Positions 55,248-63,642 are shown, counted from the stretch's first letter. The stretch is DNA of 64,000 bases from Aliiroseovarius sp. PrR006 (GCF_010500215.1 NZ_JAAGOY010000004.1:1302001-1366000), one strand, 5' to 3'. Made by a program: numbers and translations. The notes: generated from the letters alone by a model not told the origin.

Positions 55248-56200
55248 GCGGCGGCTCCTTCGGGTTTTGCTGTAGGACGGGGGCTCAGGTGAATCCCGGC
55301 GATGGTGCAGCGCACCGACCCCCCCGCCATCTCAAGAGTCGGAATTTCCAAAGGCAGAATTTTCAAATGCGCTTCGATCCGCCATTTCTGTTCGGGCTCT
55401 AGAGCTTCGAAAGCCCGGCGCGACATCGCGAGAATACGCCCTTCGCGTCCTTGCAGCTCGATGGCGTTGCCCGCAAAACTGGCGATTTGACCTTGGCTCA
55501 GTGCAATCACGTCGCGCCCACCGCGCGCCAGACGTTCGCGCACCTCGTCCCGGCGGTTCGTGTCCAAAATGGTGTCCAGTCCAATCAGCGCCATATCCGT
55601 CCCGATGCACATCAGCACGTTGGTGTGATAGATCGGCAGCCCGTCCGCATCATGGGCGTCAAACACCATCGGTTCATAGTTGAAATGGGTGCAGAAGCGT
55701 TCCAACAGCACCTCACTGGTGCGTTTCGAGCGCGCGGCATAGGCGACACGTTCCACGTGATCCAGCACCATCGCGCCGGTGCCTTCCAGAAATAGGCCGT
55801 CCTGCTCAAGCCCTGAATAGTCGATGATGTCCTGCACACGGTAGCGCATCTTGAGCATCTCAAGCACGTCCTGACGACGCTCGATCCGGCGGTTTTTCGA
55901 ATACATCGGATAGACCGCCACATGGCCGCCGGGATGGGTCGAGAACCAGTTATTGGGGAAGACCGCATCGGGGCGATCAGCGCGCGGGTCTTCGAACAGG
56001 TTCACCTCGATCCCTTCGCTGCGCAGAGCGTCAACCATACCCGTCACCTCGTCCTGAGCGCGCTTGGCCAGCTCTGGCCCCGCGCCATCGACGGGCGCGG
56101 TTTGGAACCCATTATCCTGCGCCGTTTCCGCGTTGGGCTGGAAATGGTGCGGGCGGATCATGATGACGGCATCTGGGGCTTGAAGCGATGTCTGTGGCAT
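55244..56200 (-). CDS. ctlX: Amidinotransferase-fold hydrolase, CtlX-like
   Basis: A 318-residue guanidino-group-modifying enzyme (ADI/DDAH superfamily). N-terminal IMIRPHHFQPNAETAQDN, FPNNWFSTHPGG near residue 87, LEGTGAMVLDH near 146, His near IYHTNVLMCIG (about 195) and the C-terminal cysteine MAGGSVRCTIAGIHLSP match citrulline/arginine-utilisation members named CtlX. Probable product is ornithine. ATG 56200 begins the domain; the frame is open further. First gene of ctlX-rocF-ocd, divergent from lrp. Confidence 0.88.
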   Translation of the reverse strand: MPQTSLQAPDAVIMIRPHHFQPNAETAQDNGFQTAPVDGAGPELAKRAQDEVTGMVDALRSEGIEVNLFEDPRADRPDAVFPNNWFSTHPGGHVAVYPMYSKNRRIERRQDVLEMLKMRYRVQDIIDYSGLEQDGLFLEGTGAMVLDHVERVAYAARSKRTSEVLLERFCTHFNYEPMVFDAHDADGLPIYHTNVLMCIGTDMALIGLDTILDTNRRDEVRERLARGGRDVIALSQGQIASFAGNAIELQGREGRILAMSRRAFEALEPEQKWRIEAHLKILPLEIPTLEMAGGSVRCTIAGIHLSPRPTAKPEGAAA

Positions 56201-56293
56201 TGTCGGTCTTGTTCGCGGTGGAGGATATTTACAGGTTAACAACGCCACTATTTCAAAAAATAGGTCACTAATGCGTAACTCGTTCATCTATTT

Positions 56294-56322
56294 TTGACAT
56301 TTCGCTATATCTAATATAGCAA
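56294..56322 (+). promoter_or_regulatory. Predicted promoter of the catabolic Lrp gene
   Basis: Consensus TTGACA (56294-56299), 17-base spacer, TAGCAA (56317-56322) as -10; TATAGC at 56315 is an alternative with a 15-base spacer. The start would fall near 56329, the A of the lrp ATG. Confidence 0.5.
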
Positions 56323-56330
56323 ATTGCTAT
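56304..56330. promoter_or_regulatory. Double inverted-repeat operator at lrp start
   Basis: Two overlapping palindromes: GCTATAT-CTA-ATATAGC (56304-56320) and ATAGCAA-A-TTGCTAT (56316-56330). The second ends on the start codon of the Lrp gene. Three GCTAT/ATAGC half-sites in 27 bases fit Lrp-dimer binding. The site lies in the ctlX-lrp divergent gap and over the predicted -10 box. Confidence 0.75.
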
Positions 56331-56754
56331 GCATACCTTTGATGACCTCGACCGAGAGCTGATTGCCATCCTGCGCGAAGACGGGCGAGCGCCGATCTCG
56401 AAACTCGCCACGATCCTTGGCGTGTCGCGCGCCACGGTGCAGTCCCGACTGGACCGCCTTCAGGACAGCGGTGCGGTGCTGGGCTTCACCATCCGTGCGC
56501 GGCAAGATCACGGGCCGGACGGCGTACACGCGATCATGATGATCGAGGTATCGGGGCGCTCGACCACTGCCGTCATCAAACGCTTGCGCGGGTTGCCGCA
56601 GCTACGGTCGCTGCATTCGACCAACGGCAAATGGGATTTGGTTGCGCAACTTACCGCTGACAGTCTGACCGATTTCGACCGTGTCCTGCGCGAGGTCCGC
56701 GTGGTCGAGGGCATCACCAACAGCGAAACCAGCATTCTTCTCAGCACGGTTTGA
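56329..56754 (+). CDS. Lrp/AsnC regulator of the arginine/citrulline operon
   Basis: A 141-residue Lrp/AsnC protein: N-terminal DDLDRELIAILREDGRAPIS helix-turn-helix region with LGVSRATVQSRLDRL, and a RAM domain (VHAIMMIEVSGRSTTAVIKR; STNGKWDLVAQL). It stands divergent from ctlX-rocF-ocd and most likely senses arginine, ornithine or a related compound to switch that operon; this is inferred from position. There is no Shine-Dalgarno before the ATG and an operator overlaps it, suggesting a leaderless, autoregulated message. Confidence 0.92.
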   Translation: MHTFDDLDRELIAILREDGRAPISKLATILGVSRATVQSRLDRLQDSGAVLGFTIRARQDHGPDGVHAIMMIEVSGRSTTAVIKRLRGLPQLRSLHSTNGKWDLVAQLTADSLTDFDRVLREVRVVEGITNSETSILLSTV

Positions 56755-56814
56755 TCTTGACCTGCGTGCAGGCAGAACACATATGCACTTTACCGAATGC
56801 GAATGGAGCCCGTC

Positions 56815-57255
56815 ATGTCGAACGCCCTGAAAATGACCTGTCTGGAATGCAGCGCGGTGAACCGCGTGCCGAAAGACAAATTGTCAGCGGGACCGAAATG
56901 CGGCACCTGCGGGACCAAGCTGAATGACGGCAAGGTCCGCCAACTGGATCCAGCCACGCTGGCCAAGGCCCAGCGCAATGACGACACGCCGCTTCTGGTG
57001 GATTTCTGGGCGCCGTGGTGCGGGCCTTGCCGGATGATGGCCCCGGCGTTTGAGCAGGCCGCCCGTTCGATTGCACCACACGCCCGTTTTGCCAAGATCA
57101 ACACGGAAGATCACCCGAATGTCTCGCGCAAGTTTGGCATTCGTGGCATTCCCGCGCTGATCCTGTTTCAAGGTGGTAAGGAAATTGCCCGACAGGCCGG
57201 CGCCGTTCCCGCCCCCGCAATCGAGCAATTCGTTCGGTCGAAAGCGCGGTTTTAA
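56815..57255 (+). CDS. trxC: Thioredoxin 2
   Basis: A 146-residue zinc thioredoxin. N-terminal zinc-binding CxxC pairs (TCLECSAVNRVP and GPKCGTCGTKL, residues about 8-32) precede a thioredoxin fold with active site WAPWCGPCRMM near residue 66 and cis-Pro in RGIPALILFQGG. TrxC reduces protein disulfides and often responds to oxidative stress. ATG 56815 is chosen because GGAG lies 6 bases upstream and it gives the normal length; an in-frame ATG at 56797 lacks a site. Confidence 0.95.
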   Translation: MSNALKMTCLECSAVNRVPKDKLSAGPKCGTCGTKLNDGKVRQLDPATLAKAQRNDDTPLLVDFWAPWCGPCRMMAPAFEQAARSIAPHARFAKINTEDHPNVSRKFGIRGIPALILFQGGKEIARQAGAVPAPAIEQFVRSKARF

Positions 57256-57323
57256 CGCGTTACTTTCCCAGATGTGCCAGCACCGCGTCAGCCGGCCCAA
57301 GGATCGTCTCGTCTCAGGTCGCG

Positions 57324-57473
57324 TTAGAAATCTGGGAATTGAAACAGCGTGATTTCAGAGCCCTGAGCTAAGACAATCATCCCGCCGAAAACCACGAGGA
57401 TCAGAAAAACTTGCGCCAGCCACGTCTTCTTTCTACGCCGAAGGAACACCCACAGCTCTCGTAGGAATGACAT
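57324..57473 (-). CDS. DUF5989 small membrane protein (orphan)
   Basis: A 49-residue protein (start MSFLRELWVFLRRRKKTW; helix VFLILVVFGGMIVLAQGS) that I recognise as DUF5989: a short amphipathic start, a basic cluster and a single membrane helix ending in L(A/T)QGS. In other genomes DUF5989 genes sit between an SxtJ-type membrane protein and a carbamoyltransferase. Here the frame is intact, the SxtJ-like remnant directly precedes it, and no carbamoyltransferase is present, so it is likely a relic. Confidence 0.72.
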   Translation of the reverse strand: MSFLRELWVFLRRRKKTWLAQVFLILVVFGGMIVLAQGSEITLFQFPDF

Positions 57474-57489
57474 ATTCACTCTCCACACA

Positions 57490-57683
57490 TTAAAACCCGT
57501 TACTCATACTGCCGGACATGCTTTCCGGTTTGGTCACCCGCGGCATCCAGTATGCCCGCGCACCGCCGCCAAGCTTGCGCCCCAGAAAATCGGCACCCTT
57601 CAACAGGAAATCAGTTCGGTCACACCGCCAAAGCGTCTATCGGAGCCCATGGTCACGTCAGTCTTCGAAATATGTTCAGACAT
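57490..57683 (-). pseudogene. SxtJ-family membrane protein, internally deleted remnant
   Basis: Two pieces in different frames. The first (57683-57600) starts MSEHISKTDVTMGSDRRFGG and stops after 27 codons; MGSDRRFG is the usual SxtJ beginning. The second, in another frame, reads LLKGADFLGRKLGGGARAYW then MPRVTKPESM and SGSMSNGF and stops at 57490, matching the SxtJ C-terminus (RxY/SYWxxR...SMxNxF). The hydrophobic middle of the usual ~130-residue protein is missing. DUF5989 follows 17 bases later, as in intact loci. Confidence 0.7.
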
Positions 57684-57857
57684 AAAAAATTGCCTCGTAA
57701 ACTAAAGTCAACGTAACTCATTTCCATGAAATCACAAAATTCCACCCGAAGATGTGCTTGTCGCATACGACACGCCTTAATTCTGAGTGTTTTTATCAAC
57801 CAGCTTTGCCTCGCTACGATAGCATCCTAGAACGCCGCTGGAATAGGAGCAGACTCG

Positions 57858-58405
57858 ATGTGCAAAACGGCTTTTCTGGCGGGGATGATGGCAATAGCCA
57901 CGCCGGGGTCTCGGCCCATGGGGCGAACCGTATCTGTTCCCTACACCGCGCTCTGACACCGAACGTGCGCGTATCCGAACCGCCCTTTTGCCGCCCATCG
58001 TTTTCTCGGCCCCGAATAGGTTTGAACCCCGAAACACCAGGGCGGCCACGCAGATGGACCCGCGCGGCATTGTCTTGGCTCAGACGATCACACAGGATTG
58101 GTGCTGCGTTTATCCGTTCCCGGCGAGGTTTCGGGCCGTGTTCTGACCAATCTGGACGCCAAGGGCAGTATTACCGATCAGGCCGTGCTGGACAGCGAGG
58201 TACATCAAAACTCAATCCGCCATATCGCGCTGGATCACCGGGACCACGCGGTCGCCGCACTGCAATGGCAGGGGCCGCGCGGCGCCGTACCGGCGGGTTG
58301 ATGATCACCCGCGACGGTGGGCTTGTGCATCGTGTGAACGGAGGGAAAACGCTTATTCCGGTCACCGGAGACTGGGCGTGGGGCAATCACCTGGTTGCGC
58401 TCTAG
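57858..58405 (+). pseudogene. DUF1513 family protein, degraded
   Basis: Pieces of a DUF1513 protein (exported beta-propeller-like proteins often near iron-uptake genes) survive in several frames. A signal-peptide start with good AGGAGC site (MCKTAFLAGMMAIATPGSRP, stop at 57956); an internal block around 58150-58301 (ITDQAVLDSEVHQNSIRHIA then ALQWQGP); and the C-terminus near 58302-58405 (LMITRDGGLVHRV; WAWGNHLVAL). About half the normal length is gone and frames change at least twice. It converges on the broken GFA gene, their stops overlapping at CTAG. Confidence 0.75.
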
Positions 58406-58766
58406 TCCAAAAACTCAAAACTGTCGGCCCCATCGAAATGGCGCGCCGTCAGCGCATTCATGACCTCAAGCGGCGCCATGCGCAGGTTGACCGCGAACCG
58501 TTCCTGATCCGCGTTTTTCCCCGGCCCCCAATGAGTGATACAGCCGCAGGTTTTGCAGGCGTGGAAGTCGATCATGTGATCGCCCCAGCTGTGGGTTCTT
58601 GTGTGGCCATGCCCGGTCAGGATCGCGCCTTCATTGGGCGGGCAATGCGCCCAGAGCGCGCCATACGGCGACACATCGAACAATTGCAGGACACCACGAA
58701 TTCAGGTTGGCTCACCTCGAATGTCACCGCACCGCAGTGGCAGGATCCTTGGATTTCTTCGGGCAT
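58402..58766 (-). pseudogene. GFA/CENP-V family zinc protein with frameshift
   Basis: The reading frame starts at 58766 after AGGAGG with MPEEIQGSCHCGAVTFEVSQ and continues to the zinc-site SCNCSMCRR, then the frame breaks near 58665. The downstream frame resumes at YGALWAH and runs to the end (HACKTCGCITHWGPG; FEFLD). Adding one T (CGT-TAT) would rejoin them as CRRYGALWAH, so a single-base deletion is the simplest cause. Family members bind zinc and are linked to glutathione/formaldehyde chemistry. A sequencing error is the alternative. Confidence 0.82.
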
Positions 58767-58798
58767 TGAACACCTCCTGAGCGATGCTTGCACAAAGA

Positions 58799-58826
58799 AA
58801 AAGGCCCCGCGATCGCGGGGCCTTTT
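58799..58826 (-). terminator. Intrinsic terminator of the dimethylglycine dehydrogenase gene
   Basis: A fully palindromic 28-base hairpin, AAAAGGCCCCGCG/CGCGGGGCCTTTT around GATC, with T-runs on both sides, 18 bases after the stop at 58844. Confidence 0.92.
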
Positions 58827-58843
58827 GTCTGTTTCTGAAGCGA

Positions 58844-61348
58844 TTAGCCGTTGACGCGGATCGTTTCGTTTTTCGGGTCATAGGGGCTGTCGACCGTAAC
58901 TTCGGCGTCATAAAGACCACCCATGATCTTGACCTTCAGCTTCTGGCCCGGCACCGCCAGTTCAGGCGGCAGATAGCCCATGCCGATCGACTTCTCGAAC
59001 GCGACCGAATAGCCGCCCGAGGTCAGACGACCCACTTTCTTGCCATCCAGGAACAGCGCCTCGCGACCCCACGGATCGGCATCATCCGGACCGTCGATCA
59101 GAAGGGTGCAGCACTTCACGCGCACGCCGGTTGCCACCATGGCGTCCTTACCGTGGAAGTCTTTTTCCAGATCAATGAAGCGCGGCAGGTCGGCTTCGGC
59201 CGGGGTTGCATCGCGGCCCAGTTCGGTGCCGAATGCACGGTAGGATTTCTCCTGACGCAGCCAGTTCTGGGCGCGGGCGCCAACCAGCTTCATGCCGTGC
59301 TTCTCGCCTGCATTGACCAGCAGATCCCACAGATAGTTCTGCATCTCGATCGGGTGGTGAAGTTCCCAACCCAGTTCGCCGGTATAGGCCACACGGATCG
59401 CGTTCACCGGGCACATGCCCAGTTCGATCTGCTTCGCCGACAGCCACGGAAACGCTTTGTTGGTCAGCGCGTTTTCCGGGTCTGCATCGACGATGATCTC
59501 TTTCAGAACATCACGCGATTTCGGACCTGCGATGGCGAAAACGCCCCACTGGGTGGTCACGTCCTGGATCTCGATGTAGCCGAACTCGTCCATCTTGTCC
59601 TCGGCGGCCTTACGCAGGAAGTCGGCGTCGTACTCGGTCCATGCACCGGCCGAAACGAGGTAGTAGTTATCCTCGCCATTGCGGACGATGGTGTATTCGG
59701 TGCGGGTGGTGCCGTGCGAGGTCAGCGCATAGGTCAGGTTGATCCGGCCAACGCGCGGCAGCTTGTTACAGGTGAACCAGTCCAAGAACTGAGTCGCACC
59801 GGGGCCTTTGACGACGTGCTTGGTGAACGCGGTTGCGTCGATCAGGCCAACGCCCTCACGCACGGCTTTCGCCTCGTCCACGGCATATTGCCACCAGCCA
59901 CCGCGACGGAACGAACGCGATTCCTCGTCGAAGTTCGAGGGCGCGTCGATGGGACCGTAATAGTTCGGACGTTCCCAACCATTCACCCAACCAAACTGAG
60001 CGCCTTTTTCTTTCTGGCGATCAAAGGCAGGCGAGGTACGCAGCGGACGGGCCGCCGGGCGCTCTTCGTCGGGGTGGTGCAGGATGTAGACGTGCTCGTA
60101 GCATTCTTCATTCTTGCGGGCGGCAAACTCGGTGGTCATCCAGTTCGACGAGTAACGCTTGGGGTCAAGCGATGCCATGTCGATCTCGGCCTCACCGTCG
60201 ACCATCATCTGGGCAAGGTAATAGCCGGTGCCGCCAGCAGCGGTGATCCCGAACGAAAAGCCTTCGGCCAGCCACATGTTGCGCAGACCGGGGGCCGGAC
60301 CCACCAGCGGGTTGCCGTCAGGGGTATAGCAGATCGGACCGTTGAAGTCGTCTTTCAGACCGCTTTCGGCACAGGACGGCACGCGCTCGGCCATCGCCAT
60401 GTACTGATCCGCGATACGGTCCAGATCCAGCGGGAACAGGTCGGCACGGAAGCTGTCGGGCACGCCGTGTTCAAAACGGGCGGGTGCGCCGCGCTCGTAG
60501 ATGCCAAGGATCCAGCCGCCACGCTCTTCACGGGCATAGGATTCGTTGTCGGCGTCGCGCACAACGGGGTGCTCGGGGTTACCAGCTTCGCGCCATTTCA
60601 CCAACTCGGGGTCTTTGTCCATGACGATGAAGGTGTGCTCGACCGGGATGGCGGGCATCTTAATGCCCAACATCTTGGCGGTGCGTTGTGCGTGGTTGCC
60701 CGAGGCGGTCACGACGTGCTCGGCGGTGATCACAACTTTCTCGTCGCTCTCGATCAGGTTGCCGCCTTTTTCCACCATCTTGGTGCAGGTGACTTCCCAG
60801 TGGGTGCCGGTCCAGTTGAAGTCATCGGCTTGCAGCTTACGGTGAATTTCCACACCGCGCTGACGCGCGCCTTTGGCCATCGCCTGTGTCACGTCTGCCG
60901 GGTTAATGTACCCGTCTTCGGTGTGATACAGCGCGCCCTTCAGGTCCGAGGTCTCGATCAGCGGCCAACGCTCTTTGATCTGATCCGGGGACAGGAATTC
61001 ATAATTGATGCCAACGGTATCCGCGGTCGAGGCGTAGAGCTGGTATTCATCCATACGCTCGTCGGTCTGCGCCATCCGCAGGTTGCCCACAACGGCAAAG
61101 CCCGCGTTCAGACCGGTTTCGGCCTCAAGCTCTTTGTAGAACTTGACCGAGTAGTCGTGGATGTGGGTCGTCGCATAGGACATGTTGAACAGCGGCAGCA
61201 GACCGGCAGCGTGCCAGGTCGAGCCCGAGGTCAGCTCGTCACGCTCGATCAGCATCACATCATCCCAGCCAGCTTTGGCCAGGTGATAGGCGATCGACGT
61301 ACCGACGGCACCACCGCCGACGACAAGCGCTTTTACATTGGTTTTCAT
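58844..61348 (-). CDS. Dimethylglycine/sarcosine dehydrogenase-like flavoprotein
   Basis: An 834-residue protein: N-terminal DAO-type FAD domain (LVVGGGAVGTSIAYHLAKAG at residue 8; STWHAAGLLPLF near 43, with the histidine that carries covalent FAD in relatives; PVEHTFIVMDKD), then FAO_M and GcvT domains from about residue 420 (FRRGGWWQYAVDEAKAVREG; VAYTGELGWELHHP) binding tetrahydrofolate. Homologues oxidatively demethylate dimethylglycine or sarcosine in glycine-betaine breakdown, passing one-carbon units to folate. Monocistronic with a strong terminator. Substrate assignment is by family only. Confidence 0.9.
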   Translation of the reverse strand: MKTNVKALVVGGGAVGTSIAYHLAKAGWDDVMLIERDELTSGSTWHAAGLLPLFNMSYATTHIHDYSVKFYKELEAETGLNAGFAVVGNLRMAQTDERMDEYQLYASTADTVGINYEFLSPDQIKERWPLIETSDLKGALYHTEDGYINPADVTQAMAKGARQRGVEIHRKLQADDFNWTGTHWEVTCTKMVEKGGNLIESDEKVVITAEHVVTASGNHAQRTAKMLGIKMPAIPVEHTFIVMDKDPELVKWREAGNPEHPVVRDADNESYAREERGGWILGIYERGAPARFEHGVPDSFRADLFPLDLDRIADQYMAMAERVPSCAESGLKDDFNGPICYTPDGNPLVGPAPGLRNMWLAEGFSFGITAAGGTGYYLAQMMVDGEAEIDMASLDPKRYSSNWMTTEFAARKNEECYEHVYILHHPDEERPAARPLRTSPAFDRQKEKGAQFGWVNGWERPNYYGPIDAPSNFDEESRSFRRGGWWQYAVDEAKAVREGVGLIDATAFTKHVVKGPGATQFLDWFTCNKLPRVGRINLTYALTSHGTTRTEYTIVRNGEDNYYLVSAGAWTEYDADFLRKAAEDKMDEFGYIEIQDVTTQWGVFAIAGPKSRDVLKEIIVDADPENALTNKAFPWLSAKQIELGMCPVNAIRVAYTGELGWELHHPIEMQNYLWDLLVNAGEKHGMKLVGARAQNWLRQEKSYRAFGTELGRDATPAEADLPRFIDLEKDFHGKDAMVATGVRVKCCTLLIDGPDDADPWGREALFLDGKKVGRLTSGGYSVAFEKSIGMGYLPPELAVPGQKLKVKIMGGLYDAEVTVDSPYDPKNETIRVNG

Positions 61349-61457
61349 GGGGCGACTCCCTTGGGAAAAATCTGTTGCATCATAGATGCCGAAAGGCAGC
61401 GGTCAGGTCCGAACCTGCCCGACCTTACAAAGATAGAAAACGACATAGGTGGCGGAA

Positions 61458-62114
61458 TCAACGCCCTAGCACGTCCGCCAACTGGTCCACGGGGATCACG
61501 GGCGTGATCAGCGCCTCAAGCTCTTTGCGGCGTGGATGGTCGGGGACGAACAGCGTCATGCATATATAGTCCTCGACCAAAGCCGCCTGCGCTTCGAAGT
61601 TATAGGACAAGTAAGCGCCGGGTTCGCGCCCCGGCCAGTAGTATGGATCGCCCGGTTGAAAGCTCTCGGCGCCCGATTTGGTGGGCGTATAGCCCGTGCG
61701 GTCGCGGTTCTGCCATTGCCAGACATGCACCAGCTCGTGCGCCATCAAAAGCGCATGAGGCATAGGCAGGCTTTCGGGCCAGCCTTCGAACATGTCCTCG
61801 CGATAAAGCGCGCGCTTCAGATAGATCTGATTCCACAACGCGAAGCCCGGTGGAAACTCCCATTCCCTGTCGGGCTGGGGCACGCGATCGCACACCGTTT
61901 TCGGAATGTCGCGCGGCGCGGTCTTCGGCGCGTTTTGAGGAACCGGATCGGGTTTCGGCAACGGCAGCGCGCCGATCCCGGCCCGTACGCGGACTTTGCT
62001 GGTGTCCAGACTGTCCCCGAACAAGGTCTTGGACATCTGGATCTCATTTTCGGAGAGAGGGCGCGAACAGGCGGTTAAACAGACCAGCGCGACAAGGGCG
62101 GTGGGTTTCAGCAT
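61458..62114 (-). CDS. HELVH lipoprotein
   Basis: A 218-residue lipoprotein (signal MLKPTALVALVCLTAC, lipid Cys at residue 16). The segment ALLMAHELVHVWQWQNR near residue 128 holds an HExxH zinc motif, followed by YNFEAQAALVEDY, whose glutamates could be the third ligand as in gluzincins. No family recognised. GAGGGG lies 7 bases before ATG 62114. It begins one base after the stop of the membrane-protein gene, so they are probably translated together. Confidence 0.75.
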   Translation of the reverse strand: MLKPTALVALVCLTACSRPLSENEIQMSKTLFGDSLDTSKVRVRAGIGALPLPKPDPVPQNAPKTAPRDIPKTVCDRVPQPDREWEFPPGFALWNQIYLKRALYREDMFEGWPESLPMPHALLMAHELVHVWQWQNRDRTGYTPTKSGAESFQPGDPYYWPGREPGAYLSYNFEAQAALVEDYICMTLFVPDHPRRKELEALITPVIPVDQLADVLGR

Positions 62115-62115
62115 G

Positions 62116-62649
62116 CTACTGCCCCTCAGAGGGTGCCTTGAAAGCTTTCCGACGTGCTGCGCGCACCTGCGCCCCCACATAGATAAGCCCGACCACCAAC
62201 CCGATCATTCCCGCCATATACGAGGTGTCATGCATCATCGCCGCACGGCCATATCCGATGGGGTCCTTGGCCGCCGCAGGTACTGGGATATGCTCCATCG
62301 GCGGATCAAAGGCGAGACTCACCAAGCCCAGCGCCAGCGTGATCGCGACCACCAGAAACGCCGCCCGCAGAAACACGCGCCATGCCTGTGTAGATGACGG
62401 GATCCCCAGTGACATGACGGCGATCGGAATGCCGATCACCAGCCCCATCCACCAGCTGGCCTGCCAGCCGACATAACCCGCGCCAACCCGGCTTTGCAAA
62501 AGCTCCGGGATGCGGAATTGCGGAAATTTCAGAGCGTAGAAATAGTCCGGCCCGACCGTGAAGCTGATCTGGTTGTGCACAATGCCATAGACACCGGCCA
62601 GAACACAGGCGAAGCCTACCATCACGGGAAGGGCCAGAAGGCGGCGCAT
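62116..62649 (-). CDS. Four-helix membrane protein, unknown
   Basis: A 177-residue protein with four hydrophobic segments (LLALPVMVGFACVLAGVYGI; WMGLVIGIPIAVMSLGI; FLRAAFLVVAITLALGLVSL; MAGMIGLVVGLIYVGA), N- and C-termini probably cytoplasmic, C-terminus basic. Family not recognised. It is coupled to the HELVH lipoprotein gene downstream and follows the 2-hydroxyacid dehydrogenase by 6 bases, so the three form an operon. Confidence 0.75.
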   Translation of the reverse strand: MRRLLALPVMVGFACVLAGVYGIVHNQISFTVGPDYFYALKFPQFRIPELLQSRVGAGYVGWQASWWMGLVIGIPIAVMSLGIPSSTQAWRVFLRAAFLVVAITLALGLVSLAFDPPMEHIPVPAAAKDPIGYGRAAMMHDTSYMAGMIGLVVGLIYVGAQVRAARRKAFKAPSEGQ

Positions 62650-62655
62650 ACCGGG

Positions 62656-63642
62656 TCAGAGCATTCCGGGCACGACCTGATCGGGCGGACGGTGACCGTC
62701 GGCGAAGGTCTTGATGTTGATCAGAACCTTCTCGCCCATCTCGACGCGCCCTTCGACCGTCGCCGATCCCATATGCGGCAGAGCCACGACATTGGGCAGA
62801 TCGCGCAGACGGGGATTAATTTCGTTGCCGTGTTCATACACGTCCAGACCAGCGCCGGCGATCTCGCCCGCGCGCAACATCCGGGTCAGCGCGTTTTCAT
62901 CAATCACCTCCCCGCGCGAGGTGTTCACGATCACCGCATCCGGCTTCATCAGCTTAAGGCGCCGTGCGTTCATCAGGTGAAAGGTCGACGGCGTGTGCGG
63001 GCAGTTGATCGACAGGATGTCCATCCGCGCAACCATCTGATCGAGGCTTTCCCAATAGGTCGCCTCGAATTGCTCTTCGATCTGCGGATGCAGACGTTTG
63101 CGGTTATGGTAATGCACCTGCATCCCAAAAGCGCGTGCACGGGCGGCGACGGCCTGACCGATGCGACCCATGCCCAGAATGCCCACGCGGCGCCCTTGAA
63201 TACGGCGGCCCAGCATGGCTGTAGGCGACCAGCCCTCCCATTCACCGGATGCCATCATGCGAATACCTTCCGGGAAACGGCGAGTAACGGCGAGAATCAG
63301 CGCGATGGCCATATCCGCCGTGTCATCGGCCGAGACGCCCGGCGTGTTGGATACCAGAATGCCGCGCTGACGGGCCGATCCGACATCAATGTGGTCCACA
63401 CCTGCGCCATAGTTGGCGATTAAACGCAGACGTTCGCCGGCGCCCGCCAACATATTGGCATCAATTCGGTCGTTGATGGTCGGCACCAGCACGTCGCAAC
63501 GCTTCATCGCGTCGGCAAGCTCGGCTTGGCTCATCGGTTTGTCATCGTCTCGAAGCTCGACATCAAACAGTTCCATCATCCGGGTCTCGACAACCTCGGG
63601 CAACCGTCGCGTCACGACAACACTTAGACGTTCAGCACTCAT
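62656..63642 (-). CDS. D-2-hydroxyacid dehydrogenase (glyoxylate reductase-like)
   Basis: A 328-residue NAD(P)H-dependent dehydrogenase. Rossmann loop VGILGMGRIGQAVAARARAF near residue 150; catalytic Arg in VNTSRGEVIDE near 240, Glu in GLDVYEHGNEINPRL near 265 and His in ALPHMGSAT near 288. It resembles GyaR-type glyoxylate/hydroxypyruvate reductases and is only distantly like the GhrA in this window. First gene of a three-gene run with the membrane protein and HELVH lipoprotein. Confidence 0.9.
   Translation of the reverse strand: MSAERLSVVVTRRLPEVVETRMMELFDVELRDDDKPMSQAELADAMKRCDVLVPTINDRIDANMLAGAGERLRLIANYGAGVDHIDVGSARQRGILVSNTPGVSADDTADMAIALILAVTRRFPEGIRMMASGEWEGWSPTAMLGRRIQGRRVGILGMGRIGQAVAARARAFGMQVHYHNRKRLHPQIEEQFEATYWESLDQMVARMDILSINCPHTPSTFHLMNARRLKLMKPDAVIVNTSRGEVIDENALTRMLRAGEIAGAGLDVYEHGNEINPRLRDLPNVVALPHMGSATVEGRVEMGEKVLINIKTFADGHRPPDQVVPGML

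Noticed and set aside
57752-58405. A 217-codon plus-strand frame in the graveyard
   Set aside because: Its sequence is low-complexity and Arg/Pro-rich with no family; only its last residues coincide with the DUF1513 C-terminus. The region reads better as a broken DUF1513 gene.
58784-61507. A 907-codon open frame on the plus strand opposite the dimethylglycine dehydrogenase gene
   Set aside because: It mirrors the codons of a clear GcvT/FAD protein; long antisense frames arise from GC-rich third positions. Similar mirrors opposite leuA (43200-44846), ilvC (3732-4811), glyQ and ppdK were rejected for the same reason.
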